From Bartonella ancashensis (lineage in GTDB: Bacteria; Pseudomonadota; Alphaproteobacteria; Rhizobiales; Rhizobiaceae): a stretch of DNA of 64,000 nucleotides. The translations under genes and the position numbers were made by a program. Under the pieces are notes generated by a model. That model saw only the letters and a program-made list of their open reading frames with translations. It was not told where the DNA came from and made no database searches. Location: the NCBI RefSeq assembly GCF_001281405.1, contig NZ_CP010401.1, positions 1,078,001 to 1,142,000 of the forward strand, read 5' to 3'. Positions 1 to 10,739 of this stretch are shown one piece after another (the stretch's first letter is position 1; each line of letters opens with the position of its first letter).

Positions 1-84
1 GCTAACACAGGCTTCCATATTTTTTCCACCTATAGCGGTGATTAAAAAACCTATAAGAGGAAGAAAGACGATTACATAGTACAT
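1..84 (-). CDS. nuoL: NADH-quinone oxidoreductase subunit L, N-terminal fragment
   Basis: Only the first 28 codons are present; the gene runs off the left edge. The visible start reads MYYVIVFLPLIGFLITAIGG, a hydrophobic first helix as in NuoL, the proton-pumping antiporter-like membrane subunit of complex I. It begins 6 bases after the nuoK stop, the expected order nuoJ-nuoK-nuoL. Identity rests on position plus this short N-terminus. Confidence 0.85.
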   Translation of the reverse strand, partial: MYYVIVFLPLIGFLITAIGGKNMEACVS

Positions 85-90
85 CTTTCA

Positions 91-399
91 CTAGCCTTTC
101 ATCATATTAACATCTTCAACCGCAGTAGAACCACGATTACGAAAAAAAACAACGAGTATTGCGAGACCAATTGCTGATTCAGCAGCCGCCACTGTTAAAA
201 TAAACAAGGAAAATATCTGGCCAACAAGATCATTAAGAAATGCTGAAAATGCAACAAAATTAAAATTAACAGAAAGCAAGATAAGCTCAATCGACATGAG
301 GATAATAATTATATTTTTTCTATTAAAAAAAACCCCTAAAACACCAATTGAAAACATGATTGCAGAAACAACGAGATAATGAGCAATACCGATGGACAT
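91..399 (-). CDS. nuoK: NADH-quinone oxidoreductase subunit K
   Basis: NuoK is a small integral membrane subunit of the complex I proton-pumping arm, related to MrpC. The product is 102 residues, the usual family length, with three hydrophobic helices and the conserved acidic residues inside them ([13 protein letters not shown] and [10 protein letters not shown]). The ATG at 399 was chosen over one at 435, because it gives the family length, avoids overlapping nuoJ, and has a GGAAAG ribosome site just upstream. It lies 13 bases after nuoJ in the nuo operon. Confidence 0.95.
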   Translation of the reverse strand: MSIGIAHYLVVSAIMFSIGVLGVFFNRKNIIIILMSIELILLSVNFNFVAFSAFLNDLVGQIFSLFILTVAAAESAIGLAILVVFFRNRGSTAVEDVNMMKG

Positions 400-412
400 A
401 ATGATCTTTCCG

Positions 413-1033
413 CTAAACGCCTTTTCTTGATTCAACTTTTTTTAATTCGATTGTATCTTCTGGTTTCCTAGAAACCTGTGCAGAAATAGACTGTCTTTTA
501 ACACCTGATTTATGACGCAACGTCAAAACGATAGCGCCTATCATTGCAACCAATAAAATCATTCCAGCAGTCTGAAAATAAAAAATATAATCTGTATAGA
601 GAACATCACCTAATGCCTCTGTATTAGTTCGGTGTTTTATATCTGGAATTGGTTGTATGATATTACTACCCAACACGAAAGAACCGTGATGATAGACAAA
701 AACAATGACGAGCTCTACTGCAATAACGACTCCAACAAAGGCACCAATGAAAGAGTATTGCAAAGTAGCTTTTTTCGGGGAAATAAAACCAATATCAAGC
801 ATCATAACAACAAACAAAAATAATACAGCCACGGCACCAACATAGACAACGAGCAGAATGAGCCCTACAAATTCTGCACCTACAAGAAGAAACAAAGCCG
901 CTGCATTAAAAAATGCTAATATAAGAAAAAGCACCGAATGTACCGGATTACGTGCAAAAACAACAATAAGCGCACTTACCAGCATAATAAAAGAAAACAG
1001 GTAGAAAAATGCCGCCGCTAGACCTGTTAGCAT
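413..1033 (-). CDS. nuoJ: NADH-quinone oxidoreductase subunit J
   Basis: NuoJ is a membrane subunit of complex I in the quinone-proximal part of the pump module. The 206-residue product has five hydrophobic segments and the family signature around [18 protein letters not shown] (roughly residues 62-79), containing the pi-bulge helix important in coupling. A polar C-terminal tail of about 40 residues follows the last helix. The gene sits between nuoI and nuoK, with a 94-base gap to nuoI where no extra gene is visible. Confidence 0.96.
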   Translation of the reverse strand: MLTGLAAAFFYLFSFIMLVSALIVVFARNPVHSVLFLILAFFNAAALFLLVGAEFVGLILLVVYVGAVAVLFLFVVMMLDIGFISPKKATLQYSFIGAFVGVVIAVELVIVFVYHHGSFVLGSNIIQPIPDIKHRTNTEALGDVLYTDYIFYFQTAGMILLVAMIGAIVLTLRHKSGVKRQSISAQVSRKPEDTIELKKVESRKGV

Positions 1034-1127
1034 GGGCTTCCCCTTAACTAGTTAAAAGTTGGTATAAAATTTATACCAGATGTTACAATTTACCGGATAG
1101 AATCATCCGACCACTCATATAGTATAC

Positions 1128-1619
1128 CTAACGATAAGGTGCATCCATTAATATATTGCGTGCGATCTCTCTTTCCCAGCGATCCCCATTGAGCAAAAGC
1201 TTTTCTTTATCATAATAAAGCTCTTCACGTGTCTCTGTTGCAAATTCAAAATTAGGACCCTCCACAATAGCATCAACTGGACAAGCTTCTTGACAAAAAC
1301 CACAATAAATACACTTAACCATATCAATATCGTAACGAACAGTTCTACGTGTGCCGTCATTACGACGCGGCCCAGCTTCAATCGTTATAGCCTGTGCCGG
1401 ACAAATCGCTTCACATAATTTGCAAGCAATACACCGCTCTTCACCATTTGGATAACGACGCAAAGCATGCTCTCCACGAAAACGATGAGAAACAAAACCT
1501 TTTTCGTAAGGGTAGTTAATTGTAGGCTTTGGCGAAAAAAATTGACGCATTGCTAAGAAAAAAGCACTTACGAACTCTAACAGAAGAAGTGACTTTGCCG
1601 CTTGAATGAAAGTTGACAT
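1128..1619 (-). CDS. nuoI: NADH-quinone oxidoreductase subunit I (2x[4Fe-4S] ferredoxin)
   Basis: NuoI carries iron-sulfur clusters N6a and N6b, which pass electrons from the peripheral arm toward NuoB and quinone. The 163-residue protein has two full CxxCxxCxxxCP motifs: Cys63, 66, 69, 73 and Cys103, 106, 109, 113. An amphipathic N-terminus precedes them. This is the typical alphaproteobacterial length. It follows nuoH by 13 bases in the same operon. Confidence 0.98.
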   Translation of the reverse strand: MSTFIQAAKSLLLLEFVSAFFLAMRQFFSPKPTINYPYEKGFVSHRFRGEHALRRYPNGEERCIACKLCEAICPAQAITIEAGPRRNDGTRRTVRYDIDMVKCIYCGFCQEACPVDAIVEGPNFEFATETREELYYDKEKLLLNGDRWEREIARNILMDAPYR

Positions 1620-1632
1620 GCAAAAATTCTCC

Positions 1633-2679
1633 TCAAGAAAGACTCATATACTTTAAGATACCAGCAGTTACCACAACCATTGCAAATGAAATAGGAAGAA
1701 ATACCTTCCAACCAAGCCTCATCAGCTGATCATAGCGATAACGCGGTACAAATGCCTTAACCATAGCAAACCCAAAAAATACAAAACAAACTTTAAAAAC
1801 AAACCAAATAACACCAGGAATCCAATTAAGCCACCAAACATCTAGGAGAGGTAACCAACCACCTAAAAACAAAATAGTCGTCAACGCACACATTAAAACA
1901 ATAGCTACATACTCGCCCAAAAAAAAGAGCATGTAAGGAGTTGAAGAATACTCAACCATATGACCTGCTACAAGCTCAGATTCTGCTTCAACTAGATCAA
2001 AAGGAGGACGATTTGTTTCCGCAAGTGCAGAGATGAAAAATATCACAAACATTGGAAACAAGATTAACCAATTCCAGTCCAAAAAACTACTAAACGGCAA
2101 ACCAAGATTGGTTCCAATCCCTTTATTTTGCTCATAAACAATTGTTGAAAGATCTAACGAACCACTCACTAAAACAACTGTAACTAGAACAAAACCAATC
2201 GAAACTTCGTAAGAAACCATCTGCGCTGCTGATCTAAGCGCACCTAAAAAAGGATATTTCGAATTTGATGCCCATCCTCCCATAATCACACCATAGACCT
2301 CAAGAGACGAAATAGCTAAAACATAAAGTAAACCAACATTAATACTGGCAATTTCCCAGCCTTCATTAACTGGAATAACAGCCCAAGCCGATAATGCAAG
2401 AGTCGCAGAAATAAAAGGAGCTAATAAAAAAACACCTTTATTAGCACCTGAAGGGATAATCGGTTCCTTAACAGCAAATTTAATCAAATCCGCAAAAGAC
2501 TGCAACAACCCCCATGGACCAACAACATTTGGACCACGCCGTAACTGCACAGCTGCCCAAATTTTTCTATCTGCATAAAGAAGATAAGCAATAAAAACTA
2601 AAAGAGCAACTAACAGAAGAAGCGTCTTCCCCACTATAATCAACAATGGCAACATCCAATCTATGAAGAAACTACACAT
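1633..2679 (-). CDS. nuoH: NADH-quinone oxidoreductase subunit H
   Basis: NuoH is the membrane subunit that forms the quinone chamber and links the peripheral arm to the pump modules. The 348-residue product has about eight hydrophobic helices. It shows the two family signatures, [19 protein letters not shown] (about residues 47-65) and the acidic loop [20 protein letters not shown] (residues 221-240). Length and motifs match the alphaproteobacterial family. It lies 21 bases downstream of nuoG. Confidence 0.98.
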   Translation of the reverse strand: MCSFFIDWMLPLLIIVGKTLLLLVALLVFIAYLLYADRKIWAAVQLRRGPNVVGPWGLLQSFADLIKFAVKEPIIPSGANKGVFLLAPFISATLALSAWAVIPVNEGWEIASINVGLLYVLAISSLEVYGVIMGGWASNSKYPFLGALRSAAQMVSYEVSIGFVLVTVVLVSGSLDLSTIVYEQNKGIGTNLGLPFSSFLDWNWLILFPMFVIFFISALAETNRPPFDLVEAESELVAGHMVEYSSTPYMLFFLGEYVAIVLMCALTTILFLGGWLPLLDVWWLNWIPGVIWFVFKVCFVFFGFAMVKAFVPRYRYDQLMRLGWKVFLPISFAMVVVTAGILKYMSLS

Positions 2680-2700
2680 GATTCTTCTCTTCCCCTAACT

Positions 2701-4770
2701 CTAATCTTCAGCTTCCACAAAACTCTTCTTCGAAAAAGCTGAACATTCAGCCATAACTGCAGAAGCACGTGCTATCGGATTTGTCATATAAAAGTCTTTA
2801 ACCACAGAAGAAAATTTCTGAAAATCTAAAGAAGGTGTTTCTAGACCAAGTTTTCTAACATCATTAATACACGAAGGTGCTATACCATCAATGAGACCAA
2901 AATGCGGGAAATCATTAAATAAATTCTGCCTCAATTGATACAACGAATCGAAAGGGAGACTTTTTCCTAAAACATTAGATAAAGCACGTAAAATAGCCCA
3001 ATCTTCCTTTGCTTCACCTGGAGCAAAACCAGCACGATTGGTCATTTGGACACGCCCCTCTGTATTAACGTAAATTCCCGACTTTTCAGTATATGCAGAT
3101 GCTGGTAAAATCACATCAGCAGCATGTGCTCCATTATCACCATGACTACCAATATAAATTATAAATTTCTTCTTTTGCTCTAAATTAACTTCATCCGCAC
3201 CAAGCAAAAACAAAACATCACAAGTTTCTAAAATATTTTTAACGCCGAGCTTAGAAACAAAACCAACATCAAACCCTCCAACAATTGAAGCTACATTGTG
3301 AAGGATAGCAAATCCATTCCATTCCTCATTCAAAGCACCAACAAGATCAGTTAGTTTTGCAAGATTCCTTAAAATAGAAAAACCTTCCTGACCGAGGAGC
3401 GCTCCTTCTCCAATGAGAATAAGCGGCTTTTTTGCTTTTTCTAATATACTAAAAAACTCACAATCTCGGTTAACAAGCTTTTGCAACGCATCCGTACCAG
3501 CTCCCAAATAAGAATATGGATAACGTAAATCAGCTTGTTCTCCAATTAACCCAATTGGGAAACCTCCTGCACGCTGGCGCTGCAAAATGCGTGCATTCAA
3601 AACGGCAGCTTCAATACGTGGATTAGACCCTACAATGAGCAAAGCATCAGCCTGTTTAATACCAGAAATAGTAGGATTAAAGATATAACTCGAACGTCCA
3701 AATTCAGGCGATAAAGCCATATCTCTTTGACGACAATCAAAAGAATCTGAACCTAATGAAATTAGTAATTTCTTAAGTGCATACATTTCCTCGACAGAGG
3801 CCAAATCTCCAGCAATAGCACCAATTTTTTTCGCTGATACCTCAGACACAACATCCTTAATCTTTTCGAAAGCTTCTGACCAGCTCACAGGATGAAGCTT
3901 TCCATCTTTGCGAAGATAAGGCCTATCAAGCCGTTGTGTACGCAGCCCATCCCAAACAAAGCGTGTCTTATCAGAAATCCACTCTTCATTTACACTTTCG
4001 TTAACACGTGGAACAATACGCATAACTTCACGACCACGGCTATCAACGCGAATGGCGCTGCCAAGTGCATCCATCACATCGATAGATTCCGTTTTAATTA
4101 ACTCCCACGGACGGGCGTGGAACGCATATGGCTTTGAAGTCAATGCTCCTACCGGACAAAGATCAATAATATTTCCTTGCAACTCAGACGTCATCGCCTT
4201 TTGAAGATAAGTTGTAATTTCAGCGTCTTCACCACGACCAATTAAACCAAGCTCGGAAATACCCGCAATTTCTGTTGTAAAACGAACACAGCGAGTACAA
4301 TGAATACAGCGTGTCATAACCGTTTTAACAAGAGGTCCTATGTACTTATCTTCTACAGCACGTTTATTTTCTGTATAACGAGAACAATCACGACCATAAA
4401 GCATTGCCTGATCTTGTAGATCGCATTCTCCACCTTGATCGCACACAGGGCAATCTAATGGATGATTAATAAGAAGGAACTCCATAACACCTTTACGAGC
4501 CTTCTTAACCATATCTGTATTGGTAAATATTTCAGGAACTTCACCGTTGGGCCCTAATCGTAAATCACGAACCCCTATCGCACAAGATGGTTGAGGTTTT
4601 GGAGGACCTCCCTTAACTTCAACCAAACACATGCGACAATTCCCTGCAATTGACAAACATTCATGAAAACAAAACCGCGGTACCTCAGTACCCGCAGCTT
4701 CAGCAGCCTGAAGCAACGTGTAGTAATCAGGAACTTCAATCTCTTTGCCATCAACTTTGATATTTATCAT
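2701..4770 (-). CDS. nuoG: NADH-quinone oxidoreductase subunit G
   Basis: NuoG is the large iron-sulfur subunit of the complex I electron-input arm. The N-terminus is a plant-type [2Fe-2S] domain (Cys34, 45, 48, 63). A His/Cys [4Fe-4S] site (HPLDCPVCDQGGECDL) and a ferredoxin-like site (CIHCTRCVRF with a later CPVG) follow. A molybdopterin-oxidoreductase-like domain with no obvious cofactor role fills the rest. The 689-residue length is normal for Rhizobiales. Gaps are 61 bases to nuoF and 21 to nuoH. Confidence 0.97.
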   Translation of the reverse strand: MINIKVDGKEIEVPDYYTLLQAAEAAGTEVPRFCFHECLSIAGNCRMCLVEVKGGPPKPQPSCAIGVRDLRLGPNGEVPEIFTNTDMVKKARKGVMEFLLINHPLDCPVCDQGGECDLQDQAMLYGRDCSRYTENKRAVEDKYIGPLVKTVMTRCIHCTRCVRFTTEIAGISELGLIGRGEDAEITTYLQKAMTSELQGNIIDLCPVGALTSKPYAFHARPWELIKTESIDVMDALGSAIRVDSRGREVMRIVPRVNESVNEEWISDKTRFVWDGLRTQRLDRPYLRKDGKLHPVSWSEAFEKIKDVVSEVSAKKIGAIAGDLASVEEMYALKKLLISLGSDSFDCRQRDMALSPEFGRSSYIFNPTISGIKQADALLIVGSNPRIEAAVLNARILQRQRAGGFPIGLIGEQADLRYPYSYLGAGTDALQKLVNRDCEFFSILEKAKKPLILIGEGALLGQEGFSILRNLAKLTDLVGALNEEWNGFAILHNVASIVGGFDVGFVSKLGVKNILETCDVLFLLGADEVNLEQKKKFIIYIGSHGDNGAHAADVILPASAYTEKSGIYVNTEGRVQMTNRAGFAPGEAKEDWAILRALSNVLGKSLPFDSLYQLRQNLFNDFPHFGLIDGIAPSCINDVRKLGLETPSLDFQKFSSVVKDFYMTNPIARASAVMAECSAFSKKSFVEAED

Positions 4771-4831
4771 TACTAACCCAGTCCGCAGACAATTTATCTG
4801 AACTTTTTCTAATCATTCACAATAAAAAATT

Positions 4832-6139
4832 TTATCCAATTACTTCTGAAACAACGCCTTTGTTTTGAACCGCATTATGTGTATATGCATCAATTCTTTT
4901 CTCTATTTCTGAACGAAAATTGCGTATTAATCCCTGCACGGGCCAAGCCGCTGCATCACCAAGCGCACAAATAGTATGCCCTTCTACTTGCTTAGAAACT
5001 TCAAACAAAAGGTCAATTTCTCGCTTTTGCGCCCTTCCCTCAACCATGCGTCCTAAAAGACGCATCATCCAACCAGTACCTTCACGACACGGGGTACATT
5101 GCCCGCAACTTTCATGCTTAAAAAAAGCTGCTATACGCCAAATTGCCCTAATAATGTCGGTTGATTTATCCATAACAATTGCGCCACCTGTACCGAAAGA
5201 TGAACCGACATCACGCATCCCATCAAAATCCATCAATGCGTCCATCATATCTTCACCACGAACAACTGGACAAGACGCCCCACCAGGAATAACTGCTAAA
5301 AGATTGTCCCACCCTCCTCGAATACCTCCTGCATATTTCTCAATCAATTCACGAAAAGAAATACCTAGAGACTCTTCAAACGTACAAGGCGTATTGACAT
5401 GGCCAGAAATCATAAACAGTTTTGTGCCAGTATTATTTTGACGACCAATTGATGAAAACCACGATGCCCCCCGACGCAAAATGGTTGGAACAACTGCTAT
5501 AGATTCCACATTATTAACCGTTGTTGGACAACCGTAAAGTCCCACATTAGCTGGAAATGGTGGTTTAAGTCGAGGTTGTCCTTTTTTTCCTTCAAGACTT
5601 TCAAGAAGAGCTGTTTCCTCACCACAAATATAAGCACCAGCACCATGATGAACAATTATATCACAAGCGTGCCCATATTTGGTCTTTTTTCCCAATAATC
5701 CTGCGTCATAACACTCATCAATTGCCGCTTGTAATCTTTCGCGCTCACGAATGTACTCACCACGAACATAAATGAAAGCAACATTTGCTCCTATTGCAAA
5801 AGTAGCAAGAACGCAGCCCTCAATCAAAGTATGAGGCTCATGCCTTAAAATATCACGATCTTTGCAGGTTCCAGGTTCTGATTCATCTGCATTAACAACC
5901 AAATAATGTGGTCGACCATCATTGCATTTAGGCATAAACGACCACTTCATTCCCGTAGAAAAACCTGCACCACCACGACCACGCAGGCCTGAAGCTTTCA
6001 CTTCATCAATAATCCAGTCACGACCCTTTGCAATAATTTCTCCAGTACCATCCCAATGCCCACGCAACACCGCAGCTTTCAAAGATCTATCTTCAAAGCC
6101 ATAAATGTTGGTGAAAATGCGATCTATATTAGCCAGCAT
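4832..6139 (-). CDS. nuoF: NADH-quinone oxidoreductase subunit F (NADH/FMN binding)
   Basis: NuoF binds NADH and FMN and carries a [4Fe-4S] cluster (N3); it is the entry point for electrons. The Gly-rich nucleotide signature [16 protein letters not shown] lies at residues 51-66. The cluster ligands appear in [12 protein letters not shown] at about residue 342 onward, with a later Cys in [13 protein letters not shown]. The 435-residue length matches the family. A 125-base gap separates it from nuoE, unusually long within this operon, but no gene is visible in it. Confidence 0.98.
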   Translation of the reverse strand: MLANIDRIFTNIYGFEDRSLKAAVLRGHWDGTGEIIAKGRDWIIDEVKASGLRGRGGAGFSTGMKWSFMPKCNDGRPHYLVVNADESEPGTCKDRDILRHEPHTLIEGCVLATFAIGANVAFIYVRGEYIRERERLQAAIDECYDAGLLGKKTKYGHACDIIVHHGAGAYICGEETALLESLEGKKGQPRLKPPFPANVGLYGCPTTVNNVESIAVVPTILRRGASWFSSIGRQNNTGTKLFMISGHVNTPCTFEESLGISFRELIEKYAGGIRGGWDNLLAVIPGGASCPVVRGEDMMDALMDFDGMRDVGSSFGTGGAIVMDKSTDIIRAIWRIAAFFKHESCGQCTPCREGTGWMMRLLGRMVEGRAQKREIDLLFEVSKQVEGHTICALGDAAAWPVQGLIRNFRSEIEKRIDAYTHNAVQNKGVVSEVIG

Positions 6140-6264
6140 ACCCCACCATTTCCTTGTATGAACACATCTTAAGCATTTTTCTTAACAACCCTCAAACATC
6201 CCTGCAAGTCCACCAAGGAATCTTAACGATGGATAATATAATTCCCTACACAGCAAAAAACCAC

Positions 6265-6936
6265 TCATTCTGAATTTGCTCCCTTGCTTTTTTTCTTAGA
6301 CTTTGAAGAGGCCTCTTTCCTCTTTTCTACAGAAACCAAAGAAATCGAACCACTAATAGCCTCTGATGATCTACGCCCATTTTGTGGCCCTACAGCCATA
6401 TTAAGGCCCTTGCCTTCCTTAAACGCATCAATAATTTCTTCAAGACGCCCTGCCGTAAGATCCTCATAAGTATCCTTAAAAATCATAATCATAGGAGCAT
6501 TCACACAGGCACCAAGACACTCTACCTCTTCCCATGATAAAGTTCCATCCTCATTAGTCGTAAAAGGCTCATGATGAATTTTTTCTCTGCAAACTCTGAT
6601 TAATTCATCAGAACCACGCAACATACAAGGAGTTGTACCACAAACCTGAATGTGCGCTTTTGTACCAACCGGCTTTAACTGAAATTGAGTATAAAAAGTT
6701 GCAACCTCTAAAACACGAATATAAGCCATAGAAAGCATCTGAGCGACATGTTCAATCGCAGCGCGCGTTACCCACCCTTCTTGCTCTTGAGCGCGCATTA
6801 ATAAAGGAATAACCGCTGATTGCTCACGACCTACAGGATACTTTGCTATAGTATTCTTTGCCCATAACTGATTTTCTTTTGTAAATGAAAATGTTACTGG
6901 CTGATGAATATCATCAGCAAGACGACGCACAGACAT
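6265..6936 (-). CDS. nuoE: NADH-quinone oxidoreductase subunit E ([2Fe-2S])
   Basis: NuoE is the thioredoxin-like [2Fe-2S] partner of NuoF (cluster N1a). The ligand pairs are visible as CGTTPC and CLGAC in the second half. At 223 residues it is longer than the enterobacterial form; the extra is a Ser/Lys-rich C-terminal tail of about 50 residues, a feature common in alphaproteobacteria. Its ATG overlaps the last base of nuoD, indicating translational coupling. Confidence 0.96.
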   Translation of the reverse strand: MSVRRLADDIHQPVTFSFTKENQLWAKNTIAKYPVGREQSAVIPLLMRAQEQEGWVTRAAIEHVAQMLSMAYIRVLEVATFYTQFQLKPVGTKAHIQVCGTTPCMLRGSDELIRVCREKIHHEPFTTNEDGTLSWEEVECLGACVNAPMIMIFKDTYEDLTAGRLEEIIDAFKEGKGLNMAVGPQNGRRSSEAISGSISLVSVEKRKEASSKSKKKSKGANSE

Positions 6937-8126
6937 CAGCGATCAACCTCTCCAAAAACAATATCAATAGAACCCAAAATAGCCGTTGCATCAGCTAACA
7001 TATGACCTCGAGTTAAAAAATCCATGGCCTGAAGATGAGCAAAACCTGGAGCGCGCAGTTTAACACGATAAGGCTTATTCGTTCCATCGGAAATCAAATA
7101 AATACCAAACTCACCCTTTGGAGCCTCCACAGCAACATAAACCTCACCTGGAGGAGTATGGAAACCTTCTGTATAAAGTTTAAAATGATGGATAAGTGCC
7201 TCCATTGAATTTTTCATCTCACCACGCTTTGGCGGCACAACCTTTCGATCCAGACTCGAAACAGGCCCACTCCTTTCTGTACTGAGTAGACGATCCACAC
7301 ATTGACGCATGATTCGCGTTGATTGACGCATTTCTTCCATACGAATGAGGTAACGATCATAGCAATCGCTATTTTTACCAATGGGAATATCAAATTCCAT
7401 TTCATCATAGCATTCATAAGGCTGACTCTTGCGCAAATCCCACGCTACACCGGCTCCACGAATCATCACACCAGAAAAACCACGGGCCCAAGCCTCATCG
7501 ATACTCACTACACCGATATCAACATTTCGCTGTTTAAAAATACGATTTGGCGTTATAAGCGCATCAAGTTTATCAAGCGCAACAAGAAATGGATCAATGA
7601 AGTTACCAATATCTTCAATTAGCGATTCCGGCAAATCTTGATGCACTCCACCAGGTCTAAAATAATTTGCATGGAGACGCGCTCCACAAGCACGCTCATA
7701 AAAAACCATCAATTTTTCTCGTTGCTCAAACCCCCAAAGCGGAGGCGTTAAAGCACCAACATCCATTGCCTGAGTCGTTACATTAAGCAAATGATTGAGA
7801 ATACGGCCAATTTCAGAAAACAGCACACGAATTAACTGTCCCCTTTTAGGAACTTCAACAGCCAATAATTTTTCAATAGCAAGAACAAAAGCATGTTCCT
7901 GATTCATCGGAGCAACATAATCTAGACGATCAAGGTATGGACACGCTTGAAGGTAAGTTTTTGTCTCCATGAGTTTTTCGGTACCACGATGCAACAACCC
8001 AATATGCGGATCAACACGTTCAACAACCTCACCATCCAACTCAAGAACCATACGCAAAACACCATGCGCAGCAGGATGTTGCGGTCCAAAATTGATATTA
8101 AAATTTCGAACGTTGACTTCAGCCAC
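6936..8126 (-). CDS. nuoD: NADH-quinone oxidoreductase subunit D
   Basis: NuoD is the 49-kDa-type subunit, related to the hydrogenase large subunit, that forms the quinone-reduction site with NuoB. The 396-residue product starts with the hallmark [14 protein letters not shown], contains [12 protein letters not shown], and ends in the conserved DIVFGEVDR. Separate nuoC and nuoD genes are the rule in alphaproteobacteria, unlike the fused E. coli form. A 147-base gap separates it from nuoC; no additional gene is seen there. Confidence 0.98.
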   Translation of the reverse strand: MAEVNVRNFNINFGPQHPAAHGVLRMVLELDGEVVERVDPHIGLLHRGTEKLMETKTYLQACPYLDRLDYVAPMNQEHAFVLAIEKLLAVEVPKRGQLIRVLFSEIGRILNHLLNVTTQAMDVGALTPPLWGFEQREKLMVFYERACGARLHANYFRPGGVHQDLPESLIEDIGNFIDPFLVALDKLDALITPNRIFKQRNVDIGVVSIDEAWARGFSGVMIRGAGVAWDLRKSQPYECYDEMEFDIPIGKNSDCYDRYLIRMEEMRQSTRIMRQCVDRLLSTERSGPVSSLDRKVVPPKRGEMKNSMEALIHHFKLYTEGFHTPPGEVYVAVEAPKGEFGIYLISDGTNKPYRVKLRAPGFAHLQAMDFLTRGHMLADATAILGSIDIVFGEVDR

Positions 8127-8273
8127 GATAAACCCCTTGCTCTTTCAAAAAAAACTCAAGGAAAACATGAAGAAAAGTTTTTATACTATGTCTCAATTTC
8201 CTCTACCTTACGCAAAATTCGCCATTTCCTTAAGAAGGCTTGACAAGTTTTATACTTATCCACAAACAACAAA

Positions 8274-8885
8274 TCATTTTTCTCTACTTTCCTTTTTACT
8301 TTCTGGAAAACTATGTTCTGGACCTTCCCAAGGTGAAAGAAAATCAAAATGACGCATTTCTTGGCGCAAAACAACAGGCTCATAAATTACTCGTTTTGCT
8401 TCATTATCATAACGACACTCAACAAACCCCGTTACAGGAAAATCTTTACGCAGAGGATGCCCTTCAAACCCATAATCAGTTAAGATGCGCCTCAAATCTG
8501 GATGACCAGAAAATAGGATACCATACATATCGTACGCCTCACGCTCATACCATTCTGCTCCAGAAAAAACAGAACAGGCAGAAGCAACAGGTGTGCTTTC
8601 ATCAGTACGCACCTTGACACGAATCCGTAAATTTTGAGAGGGTGATAGCAACTGGTAAGAAACGTCAAAACGCTTATCACGAGAAGGATAATCGACACCG
8701 CTAATGTCTGTGATGTTGATAAACTGGCAATCAGGATCATCACGCAGAAATGTCAAAACATCGAGAATAGCATCCAGGCGTGACACTAATGTCAACTCAC
8801 CAAAAGCCAGCACACTTTCCTCTAGCTTATCTCCTAATTTATCGTCTAAATAAGCTGCCAAATCGACTAATGTTTTAGTTACCAT
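8274..8885 (-). CDS. nuoC: NADH-quinone oxidoreductase subunit C
   Basis: NuoC is the 30-kDa-type peripheral subunit that packs against NuoD. The signature [20 protein letters not shown] and the following [14 protein letters not shown] are present. The ATG at 8885 ([15 protein letters not shown]) gives 203 residues. The frame is open to 8981 but that would overlap nuoB by about 85 bases and add residues foreign to the family, so the shorter start was chosen. It lies 11 bases after nuoB. Confidence 0.95.
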   Translation of the reverse strand: MVTKTLVDLAAYLDDKLGDKLEESVLAFGELTLVSRLDAILDVLTFLRDDPDCQFINITDISGVDYPSRDKRFDVSYQLLSPSQNLRIRVKVRTDESTPVASACSVFSGAEWYEREAYDMYGILFSGHPDLRRILTDYGFEGHPLRKDFPVTGFVECRYDNEAKRVIYEPVVLRQEMRHFDFLSPWEGPEHSFPESKKESREK

Positions 8886-8896
8886 GATTTTACCTA

Positions 8897-9478
8897 TTAT
8901 CGCTCTATAGAACCGGTACGACGGATTTTTTTCTGTAAAAGCAATATGGCATACAACAAAGCCTCTGCAGTCGGAGGACAACCCGGAACATAAATATCCA
9001 CTGGCACTATACGATCACATCCACGAACAACTGAATAGGAATAATGATAATACCCACCACCATTTGCACAAGAGCCCATAGAAATAACGTAACGCGGTTC
9101 AGGCATTTGATCATAAACTTTGCGTAAAGCAGGAGCCATTTTATTAGTTAAAGTTCCAGCAACCACCATAACATCTGACTGGCGAGGTGAGGCACGTGGT
9201 GCATACCCAAAACGCTCGTTATCATAATGAGGCATAGAGCACTGCATCATTTCAACAGCGCAGCAAGCGAGACCAAAACTCATCCACATCAACGACCCCG
9301 TACGCGCCCATGTCACCAGAGCATCAACTGATGTAAGCAAAAAACCTTTATCAGATAACTCGCTATTTATATCTTGAAAAAATTTATCATTCGAAGAAAC
9401 AAGATCACCTGTATTCGGCTCAATGACTCCTTTTTGTTGTGGAGCAACAATTGTTGAATTATTAAATATCAATCCCAT
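8897..9478 (-). CDS. nuoB: NADH-quinone oxidoreductase subunit B ([4Fe-4S] N2)
   Basis: NuoB holds cluster N2, the last iron-sulfur centre before quinone. The adjacent-cysteine motif CCAVEMM (Cys72-Cys73), the [15 protein letters not shown] segment and [14 protein letters not shown] supply the four ligands. The 193-residue length is normal for the order. Its start overlaps the end of nuoA by 10 bases, implying coupled translation. Confidence 0.98.
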   Translation of the reverse strand: MGLIFNNSTIVAPQQKGVIEPNTGDLVSSNDKFFQDINSELSDKGFLLTSVDALVTWARTGSLMWMSFGLACCAVEMMQCSMPHYDNERFGYAPRASPRQSDVMVVAGTLTNKMAPALRKVYDQMPEPRYVISMGSCANGGGYYHYSYSVVRGCDRIVPVDIYVPGCPPTAEALLYAILLLQKKIRRTGSIER

Positions 9479-9834
9479 TCAAGAGCCCCCTTCTTCCATT
9501 CATATATAAATCCGATCATTAAAACAGCCAAAAAGACAATCATCGACCAAAAACCAAGCATACTTAAAGAATGAAACGAAACAGCCCACGGAAAAAGGAA
9601 AGCAACCTCAAGATCGAAGATGATAAACAAAATCGAAACGAGATAGAATCGAACATCAAATTTCATACGCGCATCGCTAAATGAGTTGAACCCACACTCA
9701 TAAGCTGACAATTTTTCAGGATCAGGAGCACGATAGGCTACAGCATAAGGAATCACCAAAAGTGACCCCGCAATAATCGCTGAAATAACAATAAAAATTA
9801 ACACCGGCAAATAAGAGCTCAGCAAATGAGTCAT
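9469..9834 (-). CDS. nuoA: NADH-quinone oxidoreductase subunit A
   Basis: NuoA is a small three-helix membrane subunit near the quinone channel. The product shows the family core [20 protein letters not shown] and the following long helix with [15 protein letters not shown]. The ATG at 9834 gives 121 residues; an in-frame start at 9864 would add ten residues not typical of the family. This is the first gene of the operon, so its promoter should lie just above 9834. Confidence 0.96.
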   Translation of the reverse strand: MTHLLSSYLPVLIFIVISAIIAGSLLVIPYAVAYRAPDPEKLSAYECGFNSFSDARMKFDVRFYLVSILFIIFDLEVAFLFPWAVSFHSLSMLGFWSMIVFLAVLMIGFIYEWKKGALEWD

Positions 9835-9908
9835 GATCCTTTTTGCCTCAGCGAGGCACCTCAATTAACCTAACCATCTGATATTTAATAAATATAGGAA
9901 GCGTAACA

Positions 9909-10007
9909 CTACTCCGCTAATTCTGCTCGTACTGCTTCAAGGGCACGCCGTGCAACATTTCTATTTACACTAAGTATCGCAGAGTAAGGAAAGACGCAAG
10001 CCCTCAT
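9909..10007 (-). other. Coding-like 32-codon stretch upstream of nuoA
   Basis: An ATG-initiated minus-strand frame encodes 32 residues ending in RNVARRALEAVRAELAE before a TAG. Its Ala/Arg/Glu-rich end is richer in GC than the surrounding DNA. It could be a short gene or the surviving tail of a decayed gene next to the nuo operon. No family was recognised and no clear ribosome site was seen. Confidence 0.25.
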
Positions 10008-10120
10008 CCTACAAATATCTCTTAACTCTTAAAAAAAGAAGATTCAATCTACAGAGAACACCACCGCCCACATTCATGCGCCTACAATCCAAAAATGCTT
10101 ACATCGGTGAAAATTTGAAA

Positions 10121-10197
10121 TGGCGCGAGTGACGGGGCTCGAACCCGCGACCTCCGGCGTGACAGGCCAGCACTCTAACCAACTGAGCTACACCCGC
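10121..10197 (-). tRNA. tRNA-Asp(GTC)
   Basis: Folds as a 77-base tRNA with encoded CCA. The acceptor GCGGGTG pairs with CACTCGC, the anticodon loop reads CTGTCAC (anticodon GTC), and the T-arm carries GTTCGAG. It lies head to head with tRNA-Val about 210 bases away. Confidence 0.97.
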
Positions 10198-10407
10198 GCA
10201 TCTTTCAAACCAATTTAATTGGTGTAAGTGGTCCTGTTAAGGTGTTCATTCGTTTCTGTCAAGCGTGATACAGTATTTTTTTATTCAAAAAAATTAGTTA
10301 CAAAAATAAAAATACTTCGTTGGCCAAAAAATTAAGTAGGTGACATCTTTATTCTTGCGTTTAGAGGAAAATTTCCTTAAATAACTCCCATCCAGTTAGT
10401 GTTAACT

Positions 10408-10483
10408 GGGCGATTAGCTCAGCTGGTAGAGCGCCTCGTTTACACCGAGGATGTCGGGAGTTCGAGTCTCTCATCGCCCACCA
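10408..10483 (+). tRNA. tRNA-Val(TAC)
   Basis: A 76-base tRNA with encoded CCA. The acceptor GGGCGAT pairs with ATCGCCC, the D-arm is AGCTCAGCTGGTAGAGC, the anticodon loop TTTACAC gives anticodon TAC, and the T-loop is TTCGAGT. Confidence 0.97.
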
Positions 10484-10565
10484 TTTTGTTATCTCGCTGA
10501 TCGTTTGGGAAGGGGATTTTGAAGGGGGAGTCTGCTTTTCAATCGTTTGGGTTCCTCAGTTGCCA

Positions 10566-10591
10566 ATGTCTGCATTAAATGTCTGCATTAA
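10566..10591 (+). repeat. Tandem duplication of a 13-bp unit
   Basis: The unit ATGTCTGCATTAA occurs twice back to back, 83 bases downstream of tRNA-Val. It may be a replication-slippage product or the trace of an old insertion at the tRNA. The rest of 10484-10739 holds no gene apart from the leader of the LemA gene. Confidence 0.6.
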
Positions 10592-10739
10592 CTGAAGAAT
10601 AGGTTTGATGAATATCTAAACAAACCTAAAATTTCCAGTTTCCAAAATCATCAAAGATAAGGCAGATAACCTTCTTTAAATTTTGTTTTCTTTTTTTATT
10701 TTCATAAAATTAATGATAAAGAGATCTCGGAGATGTTTT

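Noticed and set aside
4920..5441. A 173-codon plus-strand open frame
   Set aside because: It lies wholly antisense to nuoF, which has full family motifs; no ribosome site or family features.
8897..8981. Extension of nuoC to a start at 8981
   Set aside because: Would overlap nuoB heavily and add residues foreign to NuoC; the ATG at 8885 fits.
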